From positions 248,001 through 312,000 of the forward strand of contig NZ_JAFBIY010000003.1 in the NCBI RefSeq assembly GCF_021531975.1: a stretch of 64,000 bases of DNA, in the 5' to 3' direction. The stretch's first letter is position 1; the number at the start of each line of letters is the position of its first letter. A model generated the notes under the pieces. The model ran no database searches and was not told where the DNA came from. It was given only the letters and a program-made list of their open reading frames with translations. The position numbers and the translations under genes are program-made. Source of the DNA: Faecalicatena contorta (GTDB lineage Bacteria; Bacillota; Clostridia; Lachnospirales; Lachnospiraceae). Of this stretch, positions 28,792 through 37,828 are shown piece after piece.

Positions 28792-28871
28792 GTAGATGTG
28801 AGCGCCTCAGTTTGTTGGCAAAACATGTTATGGATCTGGTCTTTTCAGCTTCTATATGTAAAAGTAAAGAA

Positions 28872-29011
28872 TTGTAATGATTTTTGGGAGGTCGAAGTCA
28901 GCTCCCAAGAGAAAAAATCCATATTTGAATGAAATGATTACTTGAAAACTCATTCCATTTTAGGATTTTATCTCTGAGGAAATGATTTACGTCTTAAAAA
29001 AGTCATTACAA
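28872..29011. repeat. Branched palindrome A2
   Basis: A 14-bp outer stem (28872-28885 with 28998-29011) encloses two arms: GGGAG/CTCCC (28886-28890, 28902-28906) and a 12-of-13 stem (28908-28920 with 28963-28975). The layout is a three-way junction. Confidence 0.65.
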
Positions 29012-29102
29012 ATCTTCTTTTTGACTCACAGGGAATGAAAAAGAGCTTGTTTTCACGCCGATAACGTGGTGGAATTACTTTATCAATGCAGTTTCATTTT
29101 TT

Positions 29103-29377
29103 TAGCTGAGACATTACAAGTGACGCGAGACAGCTGAGCTTGGGGAAACGTGGAAGAGCGTTACAAACGGTTGCAGAAAAAGCTGATATAAACTTCGTAT
29201 TCGCCTTGTATTTCCCATACAAGGCGAAAGAGTATCTGAGACGCGGAACTCATCAGGAGTTCCCGTCGAATATACTCGGTTACGAATGTTATATCAGCTT
29301 TTGATGTTTACCGTTTGTCAGCGACTGGTTCGTTTTCCAAAGTTCTGCTGTCTCGCGTCACTGTTCTGCCTCAGATA
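29103..29377. repeat. Branched palindrome A3
   Basis: A perfect 15-bp stem (29120-29134 with 29347-29361), continued on both sides with mismatches, encloses ACAAACGGT/ACCGTTTGT (29163-29171, 29310-29318) and a perfect 14-bp stem (29178-29191, 29289-29302). Two hairpin arms sit at the tip: a 12-bp stem (29200-29211, 29217-29228) and GGAACTC/GAGTTCC (29245-29251, 29257-29263). Confidence 0.8.
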
Positions 29378-29396
29378 AAATCACTGAACTAAATTC

Positions 29397-30497
29397 CTAG
29401 TGAGAATAAAACTCCTTCACCTTATCCAGTCTTGCCCCCATATTTGTAAGCATCAGATCCAGTACAGTCATTGCTGCCATGGATTCTACAACGACTACTG
29501 CTCTTGGGACGATGACCGGGTCATGACGGCCGGTAATGGAGAGGGTTGTGTTTTCCAGTGTGTTTGTTATCGTTTCCTGTTCCTGTGAGATGGAGGGTGT
29601 CGGCTTTATAGCTGCACGCAGAAGAATCGTACTTCCGTCACTCATACCGCCTAAGATGCCGCCGGAGTGGTTCGTCTTTTTCTCTACTTTATTGTTGGTA
29701 AAGCAGAATGCATCGTTATTCTCGCTTCCGCGTGAAGAGGAAACAGCGAAACCGTCGCCGATTTCGACACCCTTCACTGCACCAATGGACATGACTGCCC
29801 GTGCAAGTGCTGCATCCAGTTTATCAAAGACCGTGTCACCAATACCGGCAGGTACTCCGTCTATGATGCATTCGATAGTTCCGCCGGCGGAATCCTTCTG
29901 CCTCATACATTCTTCCAGATATGCGGCAGCTTTCGTTGCATAATCATTATTTGGCATATACAAAGCATTTTCATTGATTTCTTCAAAATGGTATGCAGAA
30001 GAAGGAATACAGATATCTCCGATGGAGCGTGTGTAAGCAGTAATCTGAATCCCCATTTCCGCCAGAATCTTAGCGGCAATAGCGCCGCCGATTACACGGC
30101 CGATTGTTTCGCGGCCGGAAGAACGACCGCCGCCGCGATAATCTCGGAAACCATACTTGGCATCGAAAGTGTAGTCGGCATGTCCCGGTCGGTAACAGTC
30201 TTTGATTCTTCCATAATCGCGGGAGCGCTGGTCTTCGTTACGGATCACGACAGAAATTGGTGTTCCGGTTGTTTTTCCTTCGAAGACACCAGATAAGATC
30301 TCTGCAATATCCCCTTCCTTTCGCATGGTCGTGAATTTGTTCTGTCCCGGTTTGCGGCGGTTCAGATATGTCTGAATATATTCTTCTGAGAGCGAAAGCC
30401 CTGCCGGACAACCGTCAATTACGGCACCGATCGCAGCTCCGTGGGATTCACCCCATGTAGTAACTGTAAATATTTTCCCGTATGTATTTCCTGCCAT
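29397..30497 (-). CDS. aroC: Chorismate synthase AroC
   Basis: A 366-residue FMN-dependent enzyme that makes chorismate, the last common step of aromatic amino-acid synthesis. Signatures are GESHGAAIGAVIDGCPAG near the N-terminus, RSSGRETIGRVIGGAIA in the middle and the RHDPVIVPRAVVVVESM tail. The start at 30497 has AAGGAG nine bases upstream; earlier codons in frame have no site. Its product feeds pheA at 56.6 kb. The TAG stop lies in the terminal repeat of the adjacent palindromic block. Confidence 0.96.
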   Translation of the reverse strand: MAGNTYGKIFTVTTWGESHGAAIGAVIDGCPAGLSLSEEYIQTYLNRRKPGQNKFTTMRKEGDIAEILSGVFEGKTTGTPISVVIRNEDQRSRDYGRIKDCYRPGHADYTFDAKYGFRDYRGGGRSSGRETIGRVIGGAIAAKILAEMGIQITAYTRSIGDICIPSSAYHFEEINENALYMPNNDYATKAAAYLEECMRQKDSAGGTIECIIDGVPAGIGDTVFDKLDAALARAVMSIGAVKGVEIGDGFAVSSSRGSENNDAFCFTNNKVEKKTNHSGGILGGMSDGSTILLRAAIKPTPSISQEQETITNTLENTTLSITGRHDPVIVPRAVVVVESMAAMTVLDLMLTNMGARLDKVKEFYSH

Positions 30498-30527
30498 TTT
30501 CAAGTCTCCTTCAAAAAATATATCCCT

Positions 30528-30556
30528 ATTATATAAGAAGAAAAAATGCACTGCAA
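30528..30556 (-). promoter_or_regulatory. Probable aroC promoter
   Basis: On the minus strand TTGCAG (30551-30556) and a perfect TATAAT (30528-30533) are 17 bases apart, ending about 30 bases before the aroC start. Confidence 0.55.
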
Positions 30557-30663
30557 TAAAATCGTCATATTTCCTTCAAGATTTTTTAAAGAATTTACAC
30601 TGTACTTTTGTAAATAAGCATATTATAATGAAAGCGTGTGAAATCAAATAGAGGAGAATTTCT

Positions 30664-32475
30664 ATGAGTAATACAGAGAAAAACGCAGATGAAATTATTG
30701 AAGAAACCTTAAAAGAGATATATGAAGATATCAATAAGGAAGAACAGGAAACAGAAGAGACTGTTTTGCCAGATTTGGATGATGATATAGAGATTTTGAA
30801 TCTGGACGATGATGAAGACTTCATTTCTGAGAATGAGGAATTGTTAGATGAAGAACTCCTGGACGACGAAGATCTGGACGACGAAGATCTGGATGACGAA
30901 GATCTGGATGACGAGAATCCGGGTGACGAGGACGCAGATGGCGAGGATTCAGATGACGAGGACGCAGATGGCGAGGATTCAGATGACGACGAGGATGGCG
31001 ATGCTGATCTCGACGTAGTGGACGAGGATGAGGATGAGCCGGAATGTGAGGAGACAGAAGCGGAGAAGGCATATCGCAAGCATAAGAGAAGGAAGAAGAT
31101 AGGAATCATTGCCGGAAGTATCATAGGAGTACTTGCTGTTATTTATATCGGACTGGCAGTTTATTTTGGCAGTCATTTTATCTTCTTTACAACGATTAAT
31201 GGAACAGATTTCTCTATGAAGAGTGTAAGTCAGGTAGAGGCTTATATGGAGCAGCAGGTGGCTGATTATGTTCTTACAATGGAGGAATCTGACGGAGACA
31301 GTGAGCAGATCAGTGGCGCAGACATTTCTCTCACATATGTACCGGGAGATGAACTTCAGAAGCTGGTGGAAGAGCAGGAGAATTTCCTGTGGATCACTGC
31401 ACTGTGGGATCACCCGGAGATTGAAGCAAAGGTCGGTGTGGAATATGATAAGTCTGCTCTGGAGAATCAGATTGCAGGACTTCAGTGTCTTGTTCCGGAG
31501 AATCAGACAGCATCTGTAGATGCGCATCCGGAGTTTAGAGATACAGAGTTTGTGATCATTCCGGAAGTGATCGGTACGCAGATTGATACTGAGAAGTTTC
31601 ATAAGGCTGTAACAGAGGCAATTGAGGGATTCCAACATACATTGAATTTTTCTGAAGCAGGATTATATATTATGCCGCGATTCCTTGAGGACGCACCGGA
31701 AGTCAGTGCGGCAAGAGATGCCATGAACAGCTATCTTGGAGCAAATATTACTTATGACTTTAATCCGAATACAGAGGTTGTAGATTCTTCAGTTATTGCA
31801 CAGTGGATAAGAGTTGACGCAGATATGAATGTTACTTTCGACGAGGAAGCAGTAAAAGCTTATATCGCTTCTCTTGCAGAAAAGTATGATACAAAGGGAA
31901 AACCGCGTCAGTTTACAACGGCAACGGGTAATGCAGTTACGGTAGAAGGCGGAGCATATGGCTGGAAAATTGATCAGGATGCAGAGTATGCGGCACTGAC
32001 AGCAAATATTCAGAATGCCGAGACTGTCACAAGAGAGCCGGCGTACGCAAGCCGTGCAGCAAGCCATGGTGCAATGGATGTAGGAAGTACATATGCGGAG
32101 GTGGATCTTACGAACCAGCACATGTATTTTATTCAGGACGGGCAGGTTGTAATGGACAGCCCGGTTGTAACCGGTAATCCGAACAGAGGCAATGCTACAC
32201 CGCAGGGAACATATACGTTGACTTATAAGACAAGAAACGCGACACTTCGTGGTACAAGAAAGCCGGATGGTACTTATGAGTATGAGACTCCGGTTGCATA
32301 CTGGATGCCATTTAACGGAGGTATCGGATTCCATGACGCGACATGGCAGTCATCCTTTGGTGGTTCCCGATATCTTTCACACGGTTCACATGGCTGTGTA
32401 AATATGCCGAAGGATAAGGCAAGACAGCTTTATGAACTGATTCCGGAGCATTGTCCGGTTGTATGCCATTATTAG
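30664..32475 (+). CDS. L,D-transpeptidase with an acidic repetitive cytoplasmic N-terminus
   Basis: A 603-residue membrane-anchored cell-wall enzyme. Residues 34-134 are almost all Asp and Glu and include tandem repeats. A basic patch (KHKRRKK) and one transmembrane segment (146-168) follow, so the acidic part is cytoplasmic. The outer part has a PG_binding_4-like region and a C-terminal YkuD domain with the catalytic SHGSHGCVNMP (Cys578). It would form 3-3 cross-links in peptidoglycan or attach proteins to it. The acidic tail is not needed for catalysis. GAGGAG precedes the ATG; the gene is divergent from aroC. Confidence 0.9.
   Translation: MSNTEKNADEIIEETLKEIYEDINKEEQETEETVLPDLDDDIEILNLDDDEDFISENEELLDEELLDDEDLDDEDLDDEDLDDENPGDEDADGEDSDDEDADGEDSDDDEDGDADLDVVDEDEDEPECEETEAEKAYRKHKRRKKIGIIAGSIIGVLAVIYIGLAVYFGSHFIFFTTINGTDFSMKSVSQVEAYMEQQVADYVLTMEESDGDSEQISGADISLTYVPGDELQKLVEEQENFLWITALWDHPEIEAKVGVEYDKSALENQIAGLQCLVPENQTASVDAHPEFRDTEFVIIPEVIGTQIDTEKFHKAVTEAIEGFQHTLNFSEAGLYIMPRFLEDAPEVSAARDAMNSYLGANITYDFNPNTEVVDSSVIAQWIRVDADMNVTFDEEAVKAYIASLAEKYDTKGKPRQFTTATGNAVTVEGGAYGWKIDQDAEYAALTANIQNAETVTREPAYASRAASHGAMDVGSTYAEVDLTNQHMYFIQDGQVVMDSPVVTGNPNRGNATPQGTYTLTYKTRNATLRGTRKPDGTYEYETPVAYWMPFNGGIGFHDATWQSSFGGSRYLSHGSHGCVNMPKDKARQLYELIPEHCPVVCHY
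30859..30984 (+). repeat. Tandem repeats coding for an Asp/Glu-rich stretch
   Basis: Four 15-bp units coding LDDED-type motifs (30859-30918) are followed by two identical 30-bp units coding DEDADGEDSD (30925-30954 and 30955-30984). The repeat length is a multiple of three, so copy number can vary in frame. Confidence 0.9.
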
Positions 32476-32514
32476 AATGGTTGTTTGGAATAGAATTAAG
32501 ATGAGGTGCAGACC

Positions 32515-33645
32515 ATGTATGAGATAGTAAAAACAGATGGTCTTGCCAAAAGAGGAAGATTGCATACAGTACATGGGGTCATTGAGACCCCTGTATTTAT
32601 GAATGTAGGAACAGCAGCGGCAATCAAAGGTGCTGTGTCTACAACTGATCTTAAGGAAATCAAAACACAGGTGGAGCTTTCTAATACGTATCATCTTCAT
32701 GTCCGCCCGGGCGATGAGGTGGTAAAGAAATTAGGAGGACTCCACAAGTTTATGGTCTGGGATAAGCCGATTCTCACAGATTCCGGTGGATTCCAGGTTT
32801 TCTCTCTGGCAGGACTCAGAAGAATTAAAGAAGAGGGTGTATATTTTAACTCTCACATTGACGGAAGAAAGATATTTATGGGACCGGAGGAAAGTATGCA
32901 GATTCAGTCCAATCTGGCATCTACCATTGCGATGGCATTTGATGAATGCCCTTCCAGTGTTGCAGACAGGGACTATATTGAAAATTCTGTGGACCGTACA
33001 ACGCGCTGGCTTGTCAGATGTAAGAAGGAGATGCAGCGTCTTAACAGTCTGCCAGATACGATCAATAAGAACCAGCTTCTGTTCGGTATCAATCAGGGCG
33101 GAGTCTATGAAGATATCCGTATCCGGCATGCACAGGCAATCCGGGAGCTTGATCTGGATGGCTATGCGATCGGTGGGCTGGCGGTAGGCGAGTCCCACGA
33201 AGAAATGTACCGTATCCTGGATGCAGTGGTGCCGGAGCTTCCGCAGCAGAAGCCTACTTACCTTATGGGAGTCGGTACGCCAGTTAATATTCTGGAAGCC
33301 GTAGACAGAGGCGTGGATTTCTTCGATTGTGTATATCCGAGCCGGAACGGCAGACATGGTCACGTTTATACAAATCACGGTAAATTGAACCTCTTTAATG
33401 CGAAATATGAGCTGGATGACGGGCCGATTGAAGAAGGATGCCAGTGTCCGGCGTGCAGAACATATTCAAGAGCTTATGTCCGTCATCTTCTGAAAGCAAA
33501 GGAGATGCTTGGTATGCGGCTTTGCGTTCTTCATAATCTGTATTTTTATAATACGATGATGGAAGAGATCCGCGAGGCGATAGAGGCTGGGAACTATAAA
33601 GAATATAAGAAGGAAAAGATTCGCAGAATGACAGAAGGTTTATAA
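32515..33645 (+). CDS. tgt: tRNA-guanine transglycosylase Tgt
   Basis: A 376-residue enzyme that exchanges guanine 34 for preQ1 in queuosine tRNAs. The catalytic and binding region reads TDSGGFQVFSLAGLR, the second aspartate is in DCVYPSRNGRHG, and zinc ligands lie in CQCPACRTYSRAY with a later His. ATG at 32515 is preferred to GTG at 32506 because GAGG lies eight bases upstream of the ATG. It follows the transpeptidase by 39 bases with no terminator seen, and precedes yajC as in many bacteria. Confidence 0.96.
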   Translation: MYEIVKTDGLAKRGRLHTVHGVIETPVFMNVGTAAAIKGAVSTTDLKEIKTQVELSNTYHLHVRPGDEVVKKLGGLHKFMVWDKPILTDSGGFQVFSLAGLRRIKEEGVYFNSHIDGRKIFMGPEESMQIQSNLASTIAMAFDECPSSVADRDYIENSVDRTTRWLVRCKKEMQRLNSLPDTINKNQLLFGINQGGVYEDIRIRHAQAIRELDLDGYAIGGLAVGESHEEMYRILDAVVPELPQQKPTYLMGVGTPVNILEAVDRGVDFFDCVYPSRNGRHGHVYTNHGKLNLFNAKYELDDGPIEEGCQCPACRTYSRAYVRHLLKAKEMLGMRLCVLHNLYFYNTMMEEIREAIEAGNYKEYKKEKIRRMTEGL

Positions 33646-33683
33646 AATGGTTTATAAAATTTGCATGAATTCAGCGAAATTAC

Positions 33684-33712
33684 TTGATGAAAACGGCAAT
33701 ATTGTGTATGAT
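33684..33712 (+). promoter_or_regulatory. Probable yajC promoter
   Basis: TTGATG (33684-33689) and TATGAT (33707-33712) are 17 bases apart, 36 bases upstream of the yajC start. Confidence 0.65.
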
Positions 33713-33748
33713 AGCAATAGTGTTTAAAAATATTTAGGAGGATTCGAT

Positions 33749-34057
33749 ATGTACACATTAGCAGCGCAGAGTGCAGGCACTATGAATTTAGCATTACTGA
33801 TTGTAATATATGCAGCCATTTTCGGAGGTTTCTGGTTTATTTTTATCAGACCGCAGAAGAAAGAGCAGAAGAGAGTTCAGGCAATGTTAAATGAGATGGA
33901 AGTTGGAGATACAGTACTTACAACAAGCGGCTTTTATGGTGTTATTATTGACATTGCAGATGATGATATTATTGTAGAGTTCGGTAATAACAAGAACTGC
34001 CGTATTCCAATGCAGAAAGCAGCAGTAGCACAGATTGAAAAAGCATCTGCAGAATAA
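33749..34057 (+). CDS. yajC: Preprotein translocase accessory subunit YajC
   Basis: A 102-residue protein with one N-terminal membrane segment (about 13-33) followed by FIRPQKKEQKRVQAMLNEM and a small beta domain (VGDTVLTTSGFYGVI), the standard YajC pattern. It associates with SecDF-YidC in other bacteria; secDF is not in the window. TAGGAGG precedes the ATG and a terminator follows. Confidence 0.95.
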   Translation: MYTLAAQSAGTMNLALLIVIYAAIFGGFWFIFIRPQKKEQKRVQAMLNEMEVGDTVLTTSGFYGVIIDIADDDIIVEFGNNKNCRIPMQKAAVAQIEKASAE

Positions 34058-34067
34058 GAGGTAACAA

Positions 34068-34098
34068 GGGGAATTCCGGGAGTCCGGGGTTCCTTTTT
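34068..34098 (+). terminator. Terminator after yajC
   Basis: GGAATTCCGG (34070-34079) pairs with CCGGGGTTCC (34084-34093), including two G-T pairs, and five T follow. Confidence 0.8.
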
Positions 34099-34144
34099 CT
34101 TATATCATTTTCCATAATATAATAATATAGAAGGAGGTCATCAT

Positions 34145-34858
34145 ATGGGAACACCACATAATGCGGCAGAAAAAGGGCAGATTGCCAAGACGGTACTTAT
34201 GCCGGGGGATCCACTGCGCGCCAAATATATTGCGGAGACATATCTGGAGGATGTTGAATGTTTTAATACGGTAAGAAATATGCTGGGTTACACCGGTACG
34301 TATAAGGGGAAGAAAGTATCCGTGATGGGCGGCGGTATGGGCATACCTTCGATCGGTATTTATTCCTATGAACTGTATCATTTTTATGATGTGGAGAGCA
34401 TTATTCGTATCGGCTCTGCGGGAGGATTTCAGGATGACGTAAATGTCATGGATATCGTCATCGGTATGGGAGCATGTACGAATTCCAATTATGCACATCA
34501 GTACGGACTGCCGGGAACATTTGCTCCGATTGCAGACTATGAACTTCTGGAGAAAGCAGTGCAGATTGCAAAAGCACAGGGGGCATCCGTCAAAGTAGGA
34601 AATATACTGTCATCCGATACATTTTATGATGATGACAGCACAGCTAATGAAAAATGGAAAAAGATGGGTGTGCTTGCGGTGGAAATGGAGGCGGCAGCCC
34701 TCTATATGAACGCTGCGAGAGCAGGAAAGAAGGCATTATGTATGCTGACGATTTCCGATCATCTTTTTAAGGATGAGAGCCTGAGCGCTGCGGACAGGCA
34801 GACCGGATTTGGAAAAATGATGGAAATTGCACTAAATCTTGCAGTTTTAGATCAATAA
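34145..34858 (+). CDS. deoD: Purine nucleoside phosphorylase, DeoD type
   Basis: A 237-residue hexameric-type phosphorylase that splits purine (deoxy)nucleosides to base and (deoxy)ribose 1-phosphate. PGDPLRAKYIAE, the phosphate loop IRIGSAGG and the base-binding VEMEAAALY are all present, as is the Asp in ISDHLF that protonates the base. GAAGGAGG precedes the ATG. It is a single gene between a terminator and the leuB promoter. Confidence 0.95.
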   Translation: MGTPHNAAEKGQIAKTVLMPGDPLRAKYIAETYLEDVECFNTVRNMLGYTGTYKGKKVSVMGGGMGIPSIGIYSYELYHFYDVESIIRIGSAGGFQDDVNVMDIVIGMGACTNSNYAHQYGLPGTFAPIADYELLEKAVQIAKAQGASVKVGNILSSDTFYDDDSTANEKWKKMGVLAVEMEAAALYMNAARAGKKALCMLTISDHLFKDESLSAADRQTGFGKMMEIALNLAVLDQ

Positions 34859-34875
34859 TTTACCGAATTAAAGCC

Positions 34876-34904
34876 TTGAAATGTCGTGGGAAATGCGATA
34901 TGAT
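34876..34904 (+). promoter_or_regulatory. Promoter of the leuB-ilvD-ilvB-serC-serA run
   Basis: TTGAAA (34876-34881) and TATGAT (34899-34904) are 17 bases apart, 48 bases before leuB. No T-box, leader peptide or terminator was seen between it and leuB. Confidence 0.7.
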
Positions 34905-34952
34905 AAGTGCTATAGATTTTTTGTATAGGAAAAGTTAGGAAGGAAGAGGATT

Positions 34953-36035
34953 ATGAACCTGAAAATAGGAGTGATAAAAGGGGACGGAATCGGCCCGGAG
35001 ATTGTGACTGAAGCAATGAAAGTGCTGGATAAGGTTGCAGAACGTTACGGTCATACCTGTGATTATACACAGCTTTTACTTGGGGGCGCTTCCATTGATG
35101 TACATGGAGTTCCTCTTACAGATGAGACAATTGCACAGGCAAAGGCTTGTGATGCGGTTCTTATGGGTTCCATCGGCGGGGATGCGAAGACTTCTCCGTG
35201 GTATAAACTGGAACCGTCAAAGAGACCGGAGGCAGGTCTTCTGAAGATTCGAAAAGCATTGAATCTTTTCGCGAACTTGCGACCGGCGATTCTGTATGAT
35301 GAGTTAAAAGGTGCATGCCCGCTGAAAGAAGAGATTACCGAAGGCGGATTCGACCTGATGATCATGCGTGAGCTGACCGGCGGTCTTTATTTTGGAGAAA
35401 GGAAGACTGTAGAAGAGAACGGAGTAATGACTGCTTACGACTCTCTTACATATAATGAGAACGAGATTCGCAGAATAGCAAAACGTGGTTTTGATATTGC
35501 TATGAAGCGCAGAAAGAAAGTAACAAGTGTAGATAAGGCAAATGTACTGGACTCCTCCAGACTCTGGAGAAAAGTTGTGGAAGAAGTAGCTTTAGATTAT
35601 CCGGAGGTAACACTCGAACATATGCTGGTTGACAACTGTGCAATGCAGCTTGTCAAAGATCCAAAGCAGTTCGACGTCGTTCTGACAGAGAATATGTTCG
35701 GCGATATTCTTTCCGATGAAGCAAGCATGGTCACAGGTTCCATCGGAATGCTGGCGAGCGCAAGCCTGAACGAGACGAAGTTCGGACTTTATGAGCCAAG
35801 CGGCGGTTCCGCACCAGATATCGCAGGCAAAGGTATTGCAAATCCAATCGCAACCATCCTTTCCGCAGCCATGATGTTAAGATTCAGCTTTGACCTCGAC
35901 AAAGAGGCAGACGCCATTGAAGCAGCAGTAGCAAAAGTACTGGAAAAAGGCTACCGCACAATCGATATTATGTCCGAAGGAAAGACACAGATCGGCACGG
36001 CAGAGATGGGTGATTTGATCGCAAGTTTCATTTAG
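34953..36035 (+). CDS. leuB: 3-Isopropylmalate dehydrogenase LeuB
   Basis: A 360-residue NAD-dependent oxidative decarboxylase of leucine synthesis. The N-terminal GDGIGPEIV, the substrate loop [11 protein letters not shown], the lysine of [15 protein letters not shown] and the NAD loop [11 protein letters not shown]-equivalent ([15 protein letters not shown]) are clear. The GGSAPD motif replaces the usual HGSAPD. AAGGAAGG precedes the ATG. leuA, leuC and leuD are not in the window, so leuB is separated from the rest of its pathway. Confidence 0.95.
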   Translation: MNLKIGVIKGDGIGPEIVTEAMKVLDKVAERYGHTCDYTQLLLGGASIDVHGVPLTDETIAQAKACDAVLMGSIGGDAKTSPWYKLEPSKRPEAGLLKIRKALNLFANLRPAILYDELKGACPLKEEITEGGFDLMIMRELTGGLYFGERKTVEENGVMTAYDSLTYNENEIRRIAKRGFDIAMKRRKKVTSVDKANVLDSSRLWRKVVEEVALDYPEVTLEHMLVDNCAMQLVKDPKQFDVVLTENMFGDILSDEASMVTGSIGMLASASLNETKFGLYEPSGGSAPDIAGKGIANPIATILSAAMMLRFSFDLDKEADAIEAAVAKVLEKGYRTIDIMSEGKTQIGTAEMGDLIASFI

Positions 36036-36078
36036 GTACAGGACATTTTCCAATAAGGTACACCACAAAATTCAATTT

Positions 36079-36112
36079 GGGACGTAGACTTTTTTAAAAA
36101 GTCTACGTCCCC
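36079..36112. repeat. Perfect 34-bp palindrome directly before the ilvD ribosome binding site
   Basis: GGGACGTAGACTTTTT is followed at once by its exact reverse complement (17 bp per arm). It ends two bases before AGGAGG of ilvD. The layout GGGACG...TTTTT-AAAAA...CGTCCC recurs at 54611-54659. As RNA it would be a strong hairpin in the leuB-ilvD message. Confidence 0.9.
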
Positions 36113-36123
36113 AGGAGGTATAT

Positions 36124-37797
36124 ATGAGAAGTGATACAGTAACACGGGGAAAACAGCAGGCGCCCCACCGTTCTTTATTTAACGCGCTGGGACTTACAAA
36201 GGAAGAGATGGACAGACCGCTTGTAGGTATTGTCAGCTCTTACAATGAAATCGTTCCGGGTCATATGAACCTGGATAAGATCGTAAATGCAGTAAAGCAG
36301 GGAGTTGCAATGGCAGGTGGTACACCGATCATGTTCCCGGCAATCGCAGTATGTGACGGAATCGCAATGGGACACATTGGTATGAAGTATTCTCTTGTAA
36401 CAAGAGACCTGATTGCAGATTCTACAGAGGCAATGGCAATGGCGCATCAGTTTGATGCTCTCGTTATGGTTCCGAACTGTGATAAGAATGTACCGGGACT
36501 TCTGATGGCAGCAGCAAGAATCAATGTTCCGACAATCTTTGTCAGCGGCGGTCCGATGCTTGCAGGTCATGTGAACGGACAGAAGAGAAGTCTCTCCAGT
36601 ATGTTCGAAGCAGTAGGTGCTAACGCAGCAGGCACATTATCTGACGAAGGTTTATGTGAATTTGAAAATAAAGTATGTCCGACCTGCGGATCTTGTTCCG
36701 GTATGTACACTGCCAACAGTATGAACTGTCTGACAGAAGTACTTGGTATGGGACTTGGCGGAAATGGAACGATTCCGGCAGTATATTCTGAGAGAATCCG
36801 TCTTGCCAAGCGTGCAGGTATGAAGGTTATGGAGCTCCTTGAGAAGAATATCCGCCCAAGAGATATTATGACAGAGGATGCCATCTTAAATGCACTGACA
36901 GTGGATATGGCACTTGGATGTTCTACCAACAGTATGCTTCACCTTCCGGCCATCGCACATGAGATTGGTATGGACTTTGAAATTGATTTTGCAAATGGTA
37001 TCAGTGAGAAAACACCGAATCTTTGCCATCTGGCACCGGCAGGCCCGACTTATATGGAAGACTTGAATGAAGCAGGCGGTGTGTACGCGGTTATGAATGA
37101 GCTGAATAAGAAAGGTCTTCTTCATACAGAGTGCATGACTGTTACAGGAAAGACCGTGGGCGAAAATATTAAGGATGCAGTGAATCTGAATCCGGAAGTT
37201 ATTCGTCCGATTGACAATCCGTACAGCGAGACAGGTGGACTTGCAGTATTAAAAGGAAACCTTGCGCCGGACGGAAGTGTTGTAAAACGTTCCGCAGTTG
37301 TTCCGGAGATGCTTGTGCATGAAGGTCCTGCAAGAGTATTTGAGTGTGAGGAAGATGCAATTGAAGCAATCAAAGGCGGTAAGATCGTAGCAGGTGACGT
37401 TGTGGTGATCCGTTATGAAGGACCAAAAGGAGGTCCGGGTATGCGTGAAATGTTGAATCCGACTTCTGCAATCGCAGGTATGGGACTTGGTTCCAGCGTT
37501 GCGCTTATCACAGACGGTCGTTTCAGTGGTGCATCCAGAGGTGCATCTATCGGACATGTTTCACCGGAAGCAGCAGTGGGCGGACCAATCGCACTTGTAG
37601 AAGAGGGAGATATCATCAAGATCGATATTCCGAACCTGAAACTGGAAGTGGCAGTATCTGATGAAGAGCTGGCAGCAAGAAAAGAAAAATGGCAGCCGAG
37701 AGAGCCTAAGGTTACGACCGGATATCTGGCAAGATATGCATCTATGGTTACATCCGGAAACCGTGGGGCGATTCTGGAGATTCCAAAGAGTAAATAG
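36124..37797 (+). CDS. ilvD: Dihydroxy-acid dehydratase IlvD
   Basis: A 557-residue iron-sulfur dehydratase of valine, isoleucine and leucine synthesis. Cluster cysteines are in VPNCDKN and [17 protein letters not shown], and the C-terminal [16 protein letters not shown] is conserved. A strong AGGAGG lies six bases before the ATG, directly after a perfect palindrome, so translation may depend on how that hairpin folds. It is 88 bases after leuB and 31 bases before ilvB. Confidence 0.97.
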   Translation: MRSDTVTRGKQQAPHRSLFNALGLTKEEMDRPLVGIVSSYNEIVPGHMNLDKIVNAVKQGVAMAGGTPIMFPAIAVCDGIAMGHIGMKYSLVTRDLIADSTEAMAMAHQFDALVMVPNCDKNVPGLLMAAARINVPTIFVSGGPMLAGHVNGQKRSLSSMFEAVGANAAGTLSDEGLCEFENKVCPTCGSCSGMYTANSMNCLTEVLGMGLGGNGTIPAVYSERIRLAKRAGMKVMELLEKNIRPRDIMTEDAILNALTVDMALGCSTNSMLHLPAIAHEIGMDFEIDFANGISEKTPNLCHLAPAGPTYMEDLNEAGGVYAVMNELNKKGLLHTECMTVTGKTVGENIKDAVNLNPEVIRPIDNPYSETGGLAVLKGNLAPDGSVVKRSAVVPEMLVHEGPARVFECEEDAIEAIKGGKIVAGDVVVIRYEGPKGGPGMREMLNPTSAIAGMGLGSSVALITDGRFSGASRGASIGHVSPEAAVGGPIALVEEGDIIKIDIPNLKLEVAVSDEELAARKEKWQPREPKVTTGYLARYASMVTSGNRGAILEIPKSK

Positions 37798-37828
37798 GAA
37801 AGAACAAAAGAACAGGAGAACTTAGGGT

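Larger units (their letters stand above)
28563..29399. repeat. 837-bp palindromic block with terminal inverted repeats between two convergent genes
   Basis: The ends form a 17-bp inverted repeat with one mismatch: 28563-28579 (TAGGAATTTGGTTCAGT) and the complement of 29383-29399. Between them there is no credible gene. The interior is a series of branched palindromes (28563-28791, 28872-29011 and 29103-29377), each with a long outer stem and inner arms. Both flanking genes take their TAG stops from the terminal repeats. This looks like a mobile or structural element; it carries no transposase and I do not recognise the family. Confidence 0.75.

Noticed and set aside
28563-29399. Group II intron or retron in the 837-bp block
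   Set aside because: No reverse transcriptase, domain V-like hairpin or msr/msd arrangement was recognised.
30859-30984. CRISPR-like array
   Set aside because: The repeats are contiguous, without spacers, and code for an acidic protein stretch.
34859-34952. T-box or leader-peptide control before the leuB run
   Set aside because: No T-box sequence, leucine-rich leader or terminator was found in the 94-base gap.
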